Origin: Myxococcales bacterium UBA1660
Lineage (GTDB): Bacteria; Myxococcota_A; Polyangia; Polyangiales; Houyiibacteriaceae
Assembly (NCBI GenBank): GCA_002320815.1
Contig: DCLA01000076.1
Coordinates: 1-64,000 of the forward strand
Direction: 5' to 3'
DNA: 64,000 nucleotides
Shown piece after piece: positions 53,801 to 62,300 of this stretch. Made by a program: the position numbers and the translations under genes. Within the stretch, counting starts at the first letter, position 1, and every line of letters begins with the position of its first letter. The notes below the pieces were generated by a model. That model worked only from the letters and a program-made list of their open reading frames with translations. It was not told where the DNA came from and did no database searches.

Positions 53801-53918
53801 CGGCACCTGCCACGGCAGCATCACCGGCCGCGAGCTCGACGTCGCCGTCGACCCCGACATCCTCACCCGCGCCTCCCAAACCTACGCCGCCGAGCTCGCC
53901 CCCCTCGACCTCCGCTAG
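50835..53918 (+). CDS. Large beta-propeller lipoprotein with unusual heme c motifs
   Basis: A 1027-residue putative lipoprotein. MRAHLRSLVTLAPLALAALG then AMAC gives a lipobox. The N-terminal 330 residues contain three possible heme sites with widened spacing: CAQQTNGCH (Cx6CH), CAGSQCH and CMFLGCH (both Cx3CH). A propeller-like middle (about 490-830) has VSWDGSRIAFAART, DFDPAWAPDDRLVFASTRG and MRDGRLIFTTQKRQ. The C terminus has a canonical CGTCH. It is a larger relative of the lipoprotein at 47620, with which it flanks the HEAT-repeat gene. Extracellular redox or binding functions are inferred. Confidence 0.75.
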   Translation: MRAHLRSLVTLAPLALAALGAMACEETPPPASSYYDERISPILEVGCAQQTNGCHIDLDGSATGNLDLSSFDALMQREDVLAPYGPYPVGLLLLKGSDDVEIPVETWDADPTSGERVARITTDIRHNAGSLLDVGSTGYAELKRWIASGAERTGVQDETLSANRGECVSGVPEFHGFDAAVAPEDTVSFDRFRNEVQPVMRETCAGSQCHGQRLADLYLTCGDTEEELRWNYFVAMAHVTTPVSTSGILRRPLSTYRGGSFHEGGHVFASPEDDRYEAIAAWAEDLATRRPDLLVDPDPDPGLRFFANRVQPAMVREGCMFLGCHSPTMFHDLRLRGGDQGVFSRIATFKNYEMSRELLAIESPDPNAGRLVAKNLFPATQIDGAQGIVHRGGSLFEDFSGGGAINPATADDCASYDAEGGDLNEVPAYCVIARWHEIEREQAAARGEIEPLDAPVDGVVWVARPVGVGDPLDFDTFRGGADLRFASASLDAGGAIALDASGSLLGGCAGLGGDVDVRTPAVSWDGSRIAFAARTAASEPLRLYWMNADGSGCEPVPGTETPPSENGILVHDFDPAWAPDDRLVFASTRGNVDGAVDYRGPTRTPAAMQPNANLFVLEPGGVRQMTFLLNQELAPNFMRDGRLIFTTQKRQPGFHQLALRRQNLDGGDYHPLFGQRESVGFDRSMEVVELVGGNDYAFVAGPLNAADGAGTIVVANRSIGPDQAGRDPGDRDYLHSMRIPVPGAFGAIPGVPSGPGGQGAFRSPAALPTGRILVSCDLGATDLTAGPFGYQLCEMDPIGESVRAVGGEAGMANVEAVAVYGRARHPIFHSRMDEANGATRIDASFAPAAELHVLDFPLLETLLFANIRTPRDIDPEVGGFTLYEVRPPPQAAGSFADVMGDVVTDEYGMVYVDDVEIGWVPLEGDGSARFYAPGGRPFRIGVTDDGGDLLAFGADAPFMGDRVQREQMQLYPGERLRQSFPRRFFNGLCGTCHGSITGRELDVAVDPDILTRASQTYAAELAPLDLR

Positions 53919-53988
53919 GGACGCACTTGCGTACTTGCCGTGGGGACGCACTTGCGTACTTGCCGTGGGGACGCACTTGCGTACTTGC
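53918..53988 (+). repeat. 25-bp direct tandem repeat (2.8 copies)
   Basis: Units start at 53918, 53943 and 53968 and read GGGACGCACTTGCGTACTTG plus 5 bases. The first begins at the stop codon of the heme lipoprotein gene. The core GGGACGC(A/T)CTTGC is shared with the 48-bp repeats at 34254-35224. Confidence 0.92.
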
Positions 53989-54052
53989 GCTTCGAGCGCC
54001 AAGTGCCCGAATTCATTGGCTCACCCTCGCGCGGTGCCCGCTCCACTCCGGA

Positions 54053-54138
54053 GCCGATGCGCAAGTTGGCAAGTGCGTCCCCAAAGCAAGTCGGGGCCGA
54101 TGCGCAAGTTGGCAAGTGCGTCCCCAAAGCAAGTCGGG
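54053..54138 (-). repeat. Two 43-bp copies in inverted orientation to the 25-bp array
   Basis: Identical units at 54053-54095 and 54096-54138. Their reverse complement contains GGGGACGCACTTGCCAACTT, the same core as the direct units at 53918-53988. A 64-bp unique spacer lies between the two arrays. Confidence 0.9.
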
Positions 54139-54155
54139 GCCGCAACGCGAGGCGG

Positions 54156-54710
54156 TCAGTCGCCGCGGCGGCCGCTGAGGTGCAGGCGGGTGACCAGGGC
54201 CAGGATGCCGACGAGCAGGATGCCGCCCATGACCATGGCGCCCTGGACCAGCGGGCCCTCGGCGAAGGGCTCGAGGCCGAACTGGCCGCGGTACTGGGTG
54301 AAGTCCCCGACGACCTGGAGCCGCTCCTTGGCCACGAAGATCACGGCGCCGGCAGCGATCACGGCGAGCCCGGTCAGGACCCCGGCCAGGGTGTCCCGCT
54401 GGCTGCGCACCATCACCGAGCCCAGCAGGAAGCCGGCGGCCCCGATGCCCACGAGCACGGCGAAGCCCACCAGCGCCAGGGCCGAGGGGATGGTCGCCAC
54501 GTCCACCGTGTAGAGCAGGAACCAGTCGCCGTGGAAGACGTAGAAGTAGACCGCGACCGGCACCAGCACGAAGCAGGCGAAGACCACGTAGGCCATGAAG
54601 CTGCGGGTCAGGAGCGCGGGGCGGGGGCTCACCCGGAGCTCCACGCGGCCGGCGAGCGCGGCGGCGATGCCCGTCGCGAAGGCGAGGCAGATCAGTGTCG
54701 GCAGAGGCAC
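54156..54710 (-). CDS. Polytopic membrane protein, unknown
   Basis: A 184-residue protein with about five hydrophobic segments (residues about 3-20, 38-60, 75-97, 110-128, 158-176). The loop YVFHGDWFLLYTVD and a charged loop before the last helix (KERLQVVGDFTQYRGQFGLE) are the notable features. There is no known motif. The start is GTG at 54710. It is divergent from the DUF4398 lipoprotein. Confidence 0.6.
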   Translation of the reverse strand: MPLPTLICLAFATGIAAALAGRVELRVSPRPALLTRSFMAYVVFACFVLVPVAVYFYVFHGDWFLLYTVDVATIPSALALVGFAVLVGIGAAGFLLGSVMVRSQRDTLAGVLTGLAVIAAGAVIFVAKERLQVVGDFTQYRGQFGLEPFAEGPLVQGAMVMGGILLVGILALVTRLHLSGRRGD

Positions 54711-54801
54711 GGCGGTGAAGTCAGGGGGGTGACGCGACGTTCCCGGAGGGCGCCGCGGGCGAGAGCATAGCGCAAACCCGGCTTCGTGGCGCCCATCGAA
54801 G

Positions 54802-54831
54802 TTGACGGGGAGGGCCCCCGGTCGATATCCA
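54802..54831 (+). promoter_or_regulatory. Promoter of the DUF4398-OmpA operon
   Basis: TTGACG (54802-54807), 18-bp spacer, TATCCA (54826-54831). The ATG at 54839 follows after 7 nt, so the message would be nearly leaderless. It is one of two such cases where a -35 box can also be seen. Confidence 0.5.
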
Positions 54832-54838
54832 TGGAGCG

Positions 54839-55165
54839 ATGCGGTCGTGGCTCAGCCGTCTCTTCGAGGGTCTCCCGGCGCGCGCCGCGGGGGCGCTCCT
54901 GCTGACGACCGTCGGTTGCGCGCCGACCATCTACACCGTGAACGTCATGCCCGCCGCCCGCGTGGTGCACCAGGCCGAGGAGGCCGGCGCCGCCACCCAC
55001 GCGCCCTACGAGTACTGGTACGCCCGAGCGCACCTGGACCAGGCCCGGGAGGAAGCGGGCGAGGCGATGTACCAGGACGCGATCCGCAACGCGCAGATCG
55101 CCGAAGAGTACGGCGTGAAGGCCCTCGAGCTCGCTCGCCGCCGCATGCGTGAGCAGGGCCGATGA
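54839..55165 (+). CDS. DUF4398-domain lipoprotein
   Basis: A 108-residue putative lipoprotein. The signal peptide ends LLLTTVGC with Cys27. The helical remainder APYEYWYARAHLDQAREEAGEAMYQDAIRNA is the DUF4398 signature, a TPR-like hairpin found next to OmpA-type proteins. Its stop overlaps the start of the OmpA-like gene (ATGA), so the two are coupled and their products probably act together at the outer membrane. Confidence 0.8.
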   Translation: MRSWLSRLFEGLPARAAGALLLTTVGCAPTIYTVNVMPAARVVHQAEEAGAATHAPYEYWYARAHLDQAREEAGEAMYQDAIRNAQIAEEYGVKALELARRRMREQGR

Positions 55166-56265
55166 ACACCGCGCTCCGTGCCCTCGGCGTGCTCCTCCTC
55201 TCCGGGTGCGCCGCCGCCTCCTCGCTCCAGGGCCGCATCGACGGCCTCCGGGAGGTCGTGGACCAGGCCGAGCGCAACGGCGCCTACGACTGTGCCCCGC
55301 GCGAGCTGGCCACGGCCCGGGCCCACCTCGACTTCGCCCACGAGGAGCTGGAGCAGGGCGACCTGCCCGCGGCCCAGTATCACTACACCGTCGCCGAGCC
55401 GAACGCGCGCGCGGCCCTGACCCTCAGCCCGCCGGAGCGCTGCTCCCCGCGGGACGTCGTCGTCACTCCCCAGCCGCAGCCCGGCGACCGGGACGGCGAC
55501 GGCATCCTCGATCCCGACGACGAGTGTCCCGACGATCCCGAGGACATGGACGGTGACGCCGACGAGGACGGCTGCCCCGAGGACGGTGACCTCGACGGCG
55601 ACGGCCTGAACGACTCGGTGGACCTCTGCGTCGCCGAGCCCGAGGACGCCGACGGCCAGGCCGACGAAGACGGCTGCCCCGATCCCGACGACGACCTCGA
55701 CGGGGTCCTCGACGCCGACGATCGCTGCCGCATCGACCCCGAGGATCGCGACGGCTTCCAGGACGCGGACGGCTGCCCGGACCCGGACAACGACGGCGAC
55801 TCGATCCTCGACGCCGAGGACCGCTGCCCCGACGAGCCCGGTCCCCGCGACGAGCAGGGCTGCCCGCGGGTCTACGAGGACGTCGAGGTCACCACGACGC
55901 ACATCCGGATCCTCCAGAAGATCCACTTCGCCTTCAACCGCGCTCGGATCCAGCCGGACTCGTTCCACATCCTCGACACGGTGGTGCAGGTCCTCCGCGA
56001 CTTCCCGGAGATCACCCTGGAGATCCAGGGCCACACCGACTCCCGCGGCCGCGACGCCTACAACGAGCGGCTCTCCGACCAGCGCGCCGCGGCGGTCCGC
56101 ACGTACCTGGTGGAGCACGGCATCGACGCCGGCCGCCTGACCAGCCACGGCTACGGCGAGACCCAGCCCCTGGAATCCAACGGGACCGAAGAGGGGCGCG
56201 CGCGCAACCGGCGCGTGGAGTTCGTGCGCACCGACGAAGCGGCCCGGGCCCAGCAGGACCTGTGA
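55162..56265 (+). CDS. OmpA-family lipoprotein with thrombospondin type 3 repeats
   Basis: A 367-residue putative lipoprotein. LLLSGC provides the lipobox (Cys16). A DUF4398-like helical hairpin (about 20-85) follows. An Asp-rich calcium-binding thrombospondin type 3 region spans about 105-235 (repeats of DxDGDGxxDxxDxCP type). The C-terminal OmpA peptidoglycan-binding domain (about 245-355) shows IHFAFNRARIQPDSF, EIQGHTDSRGRDAYN and GRARNRRVEFV. It would tie the outer membrane to the cell wall. It starts within the stop codon of the preceding lipoprotein gene. Confidence 0.92.
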   Translation: MNTALRALGVLLLSGCAAASSLQGRIDGLREVVDQAERNGAYDCAPRELATARAHLDFAHEELEQGDLPAAQYHYTVAEPNARAALTLSPPERCSPRDVVVTPQPQPGDRDGDGILDPDDECPDDPEDMDGDADEDGCPEDGDLDGDGLNDSVDLCVAEPEDADGQADEDGCPDPDDDLDGVLDADDRCRIDPEDRDGFQDADGCPDPDNDGDSILDAEDRCPDEPGPRDEQGCPRVYEDVEVTTTHIRILQKIHFAFNRARIQPDSFHILDTVVQVLRDFPEITLEIQGHTDSRGRDAYNERLSDQRAAAVRTYLVEHGIDAGRLTSHGYGETQPLESNGTEEGRARNRRVEFVRTDEAARAQQDL

Positions 56266-56296
56266 GCGGCCACAGGCGCCCCGTGTAAGGGGCGAT

Positions 56297-56313
56297 CGGT
56301 CATATTGTGACCG
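56297..56313. promoter_or_regulatory. 17-bp inverted repeat between OmpA-like and barrel genes
   Basis: CGGTCA (56297-56302) and TGACCG (56308-56313) separated by TATTG. It lies 85 nt before the barrel-protein start, in an AT-richer pocket. It could be an operator for that gene. No regulator gene adjoins it. Confidence 0.35.
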
Positions 56314-56398
56314 CGGCGTTGCTTTCTGATAGCGTCACGCCGCAGTGGGCTGGGGAGTCGTGCCCTGCCTGCGCGTGGCTTTGGCCCCGACCCTCTGG

Positions 56399-57973
56399 AT
56401 GTCCATGCTTTCGCGATTCCGTTCTCTCCTCCTCGTGTCGATCGTTCTCGCCTCGGTCTTCGGCGCCCAGCCGGCCGAGGCCCAGCTCCGCCGGGTCCTC
56501 GACCTGAACCGGCAAGCGATGGACGCCTACACGAACCTCGAGCTGGACACGGCGATGAACCTCCTCCAGGAGGCGCTGCAGACCGCCCAGCGGGGCGGGG
56601 TGACCGGTTCGCCGCTCGCGCGCACCTACCTGAACCTCGGCGTGGTCTCCATCGGTGGCTTCGGCGACAACGGCCAGGGCCTCCAGTACTTCACCCAGGC
56701 GCTCCAGGCGGACGGGAACATCCAGCTCGACCCGCTGACCAGCACCCCGGACATCCAGTCGGTCTTCACCCTGGCGCGGAACCGCGCGGGGACCGGTGGC
56801 GGCGGCACCCCGAGCGGCGGCGGCGACACCGGCGGCGACGTCGGTGGGGGCGGCGGGGACGTCACTCCCGTGCCCAGCGGGCCCGGCAACATCCCGCACC
56901 GCCCGATCTCCGAGCAGCTCACCAACACCGCGTTGCCCATCTTCGTCGAGGCTCCGGAGGACGCCCCGGTCGGCGAGATCTTCGTCTACTACAAGGCCCC
57001 CGGCATGCGGGACTTCCGCCGGCTCCAGATGCGGCGCATGGACGGCGGCTTCGGCCTCGAGCTCCCCTGCAGCGAGGTCATGGCCCCGCAGGTCGAGTAC
57101 TACATCGCAGCTTTCGACGGCGACGGCGACGCCATGGGCACCGCCGGTTCGCCCGAGCAACCCTTCTCGGTCTCCATCGTCAGCCAGCGGACCCTGCCGC
57201 CGGCGGCGCTCCCCGGCCAGATTCCCCCCGAGCAGTGCTCCGACGCCGAGTGCCCGCCCGGCATGGAGTGCGCGAGCGGCGGCACCGCCGGCCTCGGCGA
57301 CACCTGCGTCGTCGACGCCGACTGCCGCACGGGCCTGAGCTGCTCCGACAACTTCTGCATCGCCGGTGAAGAGGACGAGGACAGCGAGCCCGGCGAGACC
57401 ATCGGCTTCTTCGCCGACGTCGGCTTCTCCGCCGGCCTCGGCTACGCCAGCGGCGGCAAGGAGGCGGACTCCACCTCCACCGGCGACGGATCCTACGTGG
57501 ACCCGGAGACCGGCGAGACGTGCCCGGCCGGCGTCGACGCCTGCGACGTGCGGGTCGAGCAGTCCGGCCTCGTCTTCTCCCCGGCCCTGCGGCTGACCCT
57601 GGGCTACTGGATCATCCCCCGCTTCGCGCTCGCGGCCACCGTGCGCTTCAACCTCAGCGCCGGCGAGGGCACGCTCAGCAGCCTGATGCTCGGCCTCCGC
57701 GCCATGGTGCAGCTCACCACCCCGGCGATGACCGGCTTCCACGCCGACGCCTTCCTCGGGAGCGCCGTGGGCCAGTATCAGATCGCTCCGCCCCAGGGTG
57801 GCGACGCCGAGCCCTACATCATCAGCGGGCTCAACAGCATCCAGATCGGCACCAACATCGGGTACCGGATCATGGAGAACTTCGGGTTCAACTTCACCCC
57901 CGAGTTCCACCTGCTCTTCCCCAAGAGCCTCTGGGCGATCGACCTGACCATCAGCGCCGCCGTCAGCTTCTGA
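56399..57973 (+). CDS. TPR-like N-terminal, outer-membrane beta-barrel protein
   Basis: A 524-residue exported protein. The signal peptide ends PAEAQ. Helical TPR-like region at about 28-110. Gly-rich linker (about 125-155). A beta domain of about 100 residues follows, then a Cys-rich stretch (CPPGMECASGG, ADCRTGLSCSDNFC). A C-terminal region of about 190 residues has alternating hydrophobic strands ending TISAAVSF. The terminal Phe is typical of proteins inserted by the BAM complex, so the last part is probably a beta-barrel. The function is not known. Nearby in-frame starts at 56399 and 56405 cannot be separated. Confidence 0.65.
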   Translation: MSMLSRFRSLLLVSIVLASVFGAQPAEAQLRRVLDLNRQAMDAYTNLELDTAMNLLQEALQTAQRGGVTGSPLARTYLNLGVVSIGGFGDNGQGLQYFTQALQADGNIQLDPLTSTPDIQSVFTLARNRAGTGGGGTPSGGGDTGGDVGGGGGDVTPVPSGPGNIPHRPISEQLTNTALPIFVEAPEDAPVGEIFVYYKAPGMRDFRRLQMRRMDGGFGLELPCSEVMAPQVEYYIAAFDGDGDAMGTAGSPEQPFSVSIVSQRTLPPAALPGQIPPEQCSDAECPPGMECASGGTAGLGDTCVVDADCRTGLSCSDNFCIAGEEDEDSEPGETIGFFADVGFSAGLGYASGGKEADSTSTGDGSYVDPETGETCPAGVDACDVRVEQSGLVFSPALRLTLGYWIIPRFALAATVRFNLSAGEGTLSSLMLGLRAMVQLTTPAMTGFHADAFLGSAVGQYQIAPPQGGDAEPYIISGLNSIQIGTNIGYRIMENFGFNFTPEFHLLFPKSLWAIDLTISAAVSF

Positions 57974-58012
57974 CCGGCCGCCTCTGACCGTCCGCCTCTG
58001 ACCGTCCGCGCG
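57971..58012. repeat. 14-bp tandem repeat (3 copies) beginning at the stop codon
   Basis: Units 57971-57984, 57985-57998 and 57999-58012 (TGACCGTCCGCCTC type) start exactly at the TGA of the barrel-protein gene, so the stop codon is present three times. Copies differ at one to two positions. Confidence 0.88.
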
Positions 58013-58023
58013 GCGACTGGCGA

Positions 58024-58072
58024 CCCAACGAGAAACGCCCCGGGCTCCTGGCTCGGGGCGTTCTTCGTTGGG
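58024..58072. terminator. Long bidirectional terminator between convergent genes
   Basis: An outer stem CCCAACGA/TCGTTGGG (58024-58031 and 58065-58072) and an inner stem AACGCCCCG/CGGGGCGTT (58034-58042 and 58054-58062) make a 49-nt hairpin between the barrel-protein gene and the convergent response-regulator gene. Confidence 0.8.
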
Positions 58073-58097
58073 CCGCCGACCCGAGAGTTCCGCCCGC

Positions 58098-59393
58098 TCA
58101 GCGCAGGCGGATGAGCCGGGACCCGAGGAGCTGGTAGAGCACCTTGCAGACGTCGAAGGCGCCGAGGTGCGTCAGCGCGATGATCTCGCGCACCGAGCGC
58201 CGCCCGTCGACGGCGTCGAGGACCTGTCGCTCGGTGGGCTGCATCCGCTCCCGCGGGGTCTCCCGGACCACGTCGACGTCCACGATGGGGATCTCGTCGA
58301 ACGACGCGAGCTGCTCCTCGATGAGCCGCCACTCGTCCACTCGCCGGAGTCCCTCCATCAGGATGGAGGTCATTGGCAACCCCAGCTTCGCCTCCTCGGC
58401 CTCGGGCCGGGTGGCGAAGCGGCTGAAGGAGAAGGTCCCCCGGGGCCAGCGGAGCGCCTCGTAGACCAGCTCGCTGCTCTGCCGGGCCAGCGCGCGGTCG
58501 AGCTCTTCCTTGGAGATGGACCCGAGCTTCATCAGCCGGCGCCCGAGCAGCCCCTTGGCCGGGCTCGCCAGGAGCGGCGCGAGGTCCTCGTCGTCGATGG
58601 ACGACTCGGCCACCAGGTAGCGGCCGATGCGCAGGTCGACCGGCGTGCCCCGGGCCATCACCAGGTCCACCTGCCCGCGGGTCAGGCACATGTGGATCGC
58701 CTTGCCGTCGCTCGCGCGCACCGCGAGCACCCCCGTCTGGCCCTGGTGCTGCAGGATCTGCAGCACGTCCCCGAGGCCCACGTGCTCCAGCCGGCCGTGG
58801 AAAGAGAGCTCGCCCTCTTCGGGGTGCCCGGGCAGGCGCCGCCCGAGCTCTTCCACCTTGGTGAAGAGGGTGTCCGGGTCGAGGTCCTCCAGGGCCGCGC
58901 CGATGGCGCCCGCGGCGTCGGGGATCAGCTCGGTGAGCCAATCCGCCAGGTGGGTGCGGATGGCGTCGCCGGCGGGGTTGGGATCCTCGGGGCCCAACGC
59001 CTCGAAGGTCCCGGTGTCGTCCTTCGGAGCCAGCGCGTGGGCCACCGCCGTCAGCAGCGCGTCCTTGCCGAAGGGCTTCCGGAGTGCGTCGCGGGCCCCG
59101 GTGCGCACCAGGGCGCCCGCCGCGTCGGTCGCCGCCATCAGCACCACCGGCGCCTCCCGGAGGTTGGAGATGCGTCCCAGCGCCGCGCAGAACGCCGCGG
59201 CGTCGAGGGTGCCCGGACCGTTCGGCGTGTCCGGATCGAGGAGCACCAGCGCGGGCACGAAGCGCTGCGCCTGGGTCAGCGCGTCGTCGGGGCTCTCGGC
59301 CTCTTCGACCGCGTACCCGATCTCTTCCAGGGTGCGCCGGACCACCCGCCGGACCGTCGCCGCCCCATCGACCACCAGGACCCGGGTGCTCAT
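58098..59393 (-). CDS. Response regulator fused to DUF4388 domain
   Basis: A 431-residue protein. The receiver domain (residues 1-125) has phosphoacceptor D53 (LVLLDPDTPNG) and K106 (LRKPFG), but only one of the usual two acidic pocket residues (VVDG, D9). A linker is followed by a DUF4388/PATAN domain from about 205 (GELSFHGRLEHVGLGDVLQI, GVLAVRASDGKAIHMCLTRG), common in myxobacterial regulators. A helical C-terminal region ends LTHLGAFDVCKVLYQLLGSR. There is no DNA-binding domain. Its start overlaps the stop of the giant TPR gene (ATGA), so the two are made together. Confidence 0.85.
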   Translation of the reverse strand: MSTRVLVVDGAATVRRVVRRTLEEIGYAVEEAESPDDALTQAQRFVPALVLLDPDTPNGPGTLDAAAFCAALGRISNLREAPVVLMAATDAAGALVRTGARDALRKPFGKDALLTAVAHALAPKDDTGTFEALGPEDPNPAGDAIRTHLADWLTELIPDAAGAIGAALEDLDPDTLFTKVEELGRRLPGHPEEGELSFHGRLEHVGLGDVLQILQHQGQTGVLAVRASDGKAIHMCLTRGQVDLVMARGTPVDLRIGRYLVAESSIDDEDLAPLLASPAKGLLGRRLMKLGSISKEELDRALARQSSELVYEALRWPRGTFSFSRFATRPEAEEAKLGLPMTSILMEGLRRVDEWRLIEEQLASFDEIPIVDVDVVRETPRERMQPTERQVLDAVDGRRSVREIIALTHLGAFDVCKVLYQLLGSRLIRLR

Positions 59394-62300
59394 TGGACGA
59401 GCCCCGCGTGCCGCCGAAGATGCATCGCGGGCTCCGACGCCCAGAACGCCAGCAGGTCCCGCACGTAGGCCGAGCCCTCCACCAGCGCGGGCCCCGAGAG
59501 CCCCTGGATGTCCCGCTCGGTTCGCTGGAGCGCCTGCACGCTGGCGGCGAGGTCGTCGGTGAGCAGCGCGGCGACCCGGGCCGCGGTCCGCGTCGCGCCC
59601 CGGGAGAGGCGCGCGAAGTCCACGTTGCCGGCGGCCACGTAGCCGCGCGCCGCCTCGTCGACGTTCTTCCGGTGCAGCCAGGGCGTGGCCTTGTGCAGTC
59701 GCTTCCGTTGCTCGCTCATGAACTCCTCGCTGGTCAGCCCCCGCCCGTAGCTCTCGTCCACGTTGCGCGCTGCCGAGGCGAGGAGCACCTCGAGCTCCCG
59801 CGGCGTCAGCTTCTCCACCACCTCGATGCCCCGCGCCACCTGCACCAGCGGCCGCGCCAACAGGAAGACCTGCATCGCTTGGGGCAGGTCCGCCGTGGAC
59901 GCCGGCGCGATGATCATCGGCGGGTTCCCCGGCTCGAGGAGGTGCCCCACCTGCCGCGACTGGTGCAGGTAGAGTTCCCACTCCTCGACGCCCAGGATGG
60001 CCGCGACGTGATCCCCCAGGGCCCGCAGCGGATGCCCGCTCTTCGCGGTGAGCCGGTCCCGGCTGGTGAGCCCATAGCTCTCCAGGTCGGCGGGGTAGAG
60101 CTTCTGCAGGGCGGGCTCCAGCATGCGCAGGAGCTCGAGCGCCGCCGCCTGATCGGCCGACGGAGTCCCGAGCTGGTCCAGCACCTCGCGGTCGAAGGCC
60201 CCGGGCCGCGCCGCGGCCGTGGCGCGGGCCGCGTTCGCCAGCCGCTGCTGGTCGTCGGCGCTGGCCTGTTCGAGGATCCCCAGGGGCTCGGTGGCCAGCC
60301 GGGCGCCGACGCCGTCCCCGGCTTGGTTCTGGGTGCGGGCCAGCTCGCGCCAGGCGTCGGCGCGCCCGGGATCTTCGGCGATGAGCCCCCGCAGGACCCC
60401 CACCGCGCGTTCGGTCTCGCCCGCGGCCCGGAGCCGCATGGCCAGCTCCCGTCGCAGCGCCGGGTCGCCGCCGCTGGCCTCGATCCCCTTCTCCAGGAGC
60501 GCGATGGCCCGGTCGAGCTGGCCCATGTGGTCGTGGAGGACCCGGGCCATCTCCAGGTAGGCCGGGGCCTTGAGGTCCTCGCTGGGCTGCCGGTCGGCGA
60601 AGCCCTGGATGGCCCGCAGGTACTGGCCCCAGCCCGCCTCGCTGTCCACGCGGGTCTTGAGCTCGAGGGCGGACTCGCTCCCGGGCCCCTCGAGGACCAC
60701 CGCGTCGCGGAGCGCCTCGGCCGCCGCCGCGTCGTTGCCGCGAGCGCTCTCGATGCGCGCCAGGCGGGTGAGGGCGCGACCGCGGTCCTCCACGTCCTCG
60801 CTGGTCGCCACCAAGAGCCGCTTCGTCGCGTCGACGGCCTCGCCCATGCGGCCCTCGCGTTCGTGGAGGTCGGCCAACCGCTCCAGCGCGGGCACGTGCT
60901 CGGCGTCGACGGAGAGCACCGCCTGCAGGCTGACCAGGGCCCGCGCCGGTTGGCCCAGGTGGTCGTCCCAGAGCTCGGCCAGCGCGAGGTGCGCTTCCTT
61001 GAGGACCTCGTGGTCCGGCGCCTGCTGGACCACCTTGCCGAGCAAGCCCACGGCCTGCTCGTGTTGCCCTTCGCGCAGGTGGTACTCGGCCAGCCGCTTG
61101 AGCGCGGGCACGTGGTTCGGTGAGCGCCGCAGCACCCGGTTGAGCGAGCCGACCGCGGCGGCGACCTTGTGCTGGTCGTCGGCCTGGATGCGCGCGACCT
61201 CCAGCCAGAGCGCGGCGCTCGCGGCGTCGTCCTCGGCGGCGGTGGCGGCGCGGCCCAGCAGGTCCGCGAGCCGGCCGTGCTCCCCACGGGCGCGCAGGAT
61301 CTGGCCCAGGAGCTGCGCCGACTCCGCGTGCCCCGGGGACACCTCGAGCGCTCGCTCGAGGTCCTCGATGGCGCCGTCGATGTCGCCCAGGCGCTCGCCG
61401 CGCACCCGCGCGCTCCGGGTGAGCAGCCGGGCGGCGTGGGCCCCGTCGGCGGCCACGCGCGCCTCCTGGCGGGCGGCCTCCGAGAGGATCGCCGGGTCCT
61501 CGGTGCTCTCCGCGATGCGCGAGAGCCCGCGCGTGGCGCCCAGGCTGTGATCGTCGGCCTCGAGGGCGGCCCGGTAGGCCGTGAGCGCCCCCGGGGACTC
61601 GAGGGCCTCCAGGGTCTCGCCGAGCCGCGTCAGGTGCGCGGCGCGCAGCGCGCGGTCCTCGCTGATGGCGGCCATCCGCTCGTCCACCTTGGCGAGGCGC
61701 TGCCGGTCCCCCGTCGCCAGCGCGAGCTGCTCCAGCGCCCGCAGCGCGACGGGGTGGGCCGGCTCGATCTCCAGGAGCTGGTCGTAGACCGCCATGCGGT
61801 CGGTGGGCGTGCCCACCCCCTGGGCTTCCATGACCCGCGCCTGGGCTTCGAGCGCCGCGCTCCGGGCCTTGGGATCCACGAAGACCTTGGCCTGGGCCGC
61901 GTGCACCCGCGCCAGCGCGTCCCACGAGCCGACCCGCCGGTAGAGCTCTTCCAGCGCCAGCAGCGCGCCCAGGTTCGTCGGCGCCCGCTCGAGCACCGCC
62001 TCGTAGCGACCGATGGCCTTGCGGGGCTCGCTCAGATCGTGAGCCCAGACCTCGCCCTCGCGCATCATGGCGTCGAGGACCAGGTGCCGGTCCTCGAGGG
62101 TCGCCAGCTCCTTGTGGATCTCCTGGGCCAGGCTCCCCCACTCGCCCGCGCTCGCGCGGATCCGGGTGAGCGCACCCAAGGCCGGGCGATACCCGGGGTC
62201 CGCCTCGGCGGCGGCTTCGTAGGCCTTGGCGGCGCCCTTGGCGTCGTCCAGACGCTCCTCGCGCAGCTCGCCCACCCGGTAGGCCAGCCGTGCCTTGGCG

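Noticed and set aside
53927..54178. Repetitive peptide frames (GDALAYL / GTHLRTC) in the second repeat locus
   Set aside because: They translate the 25-bp units in different frames and have no ribosome-binding site or conserved flank.
58098..62141. A fusion of the response regulator with upstream sequence in the same frame
   Set aside because: The receiver domain starts cleanly at MSTRVLVVDG (59393). Upstream codons in that frame are a shadow of the TPR gene.
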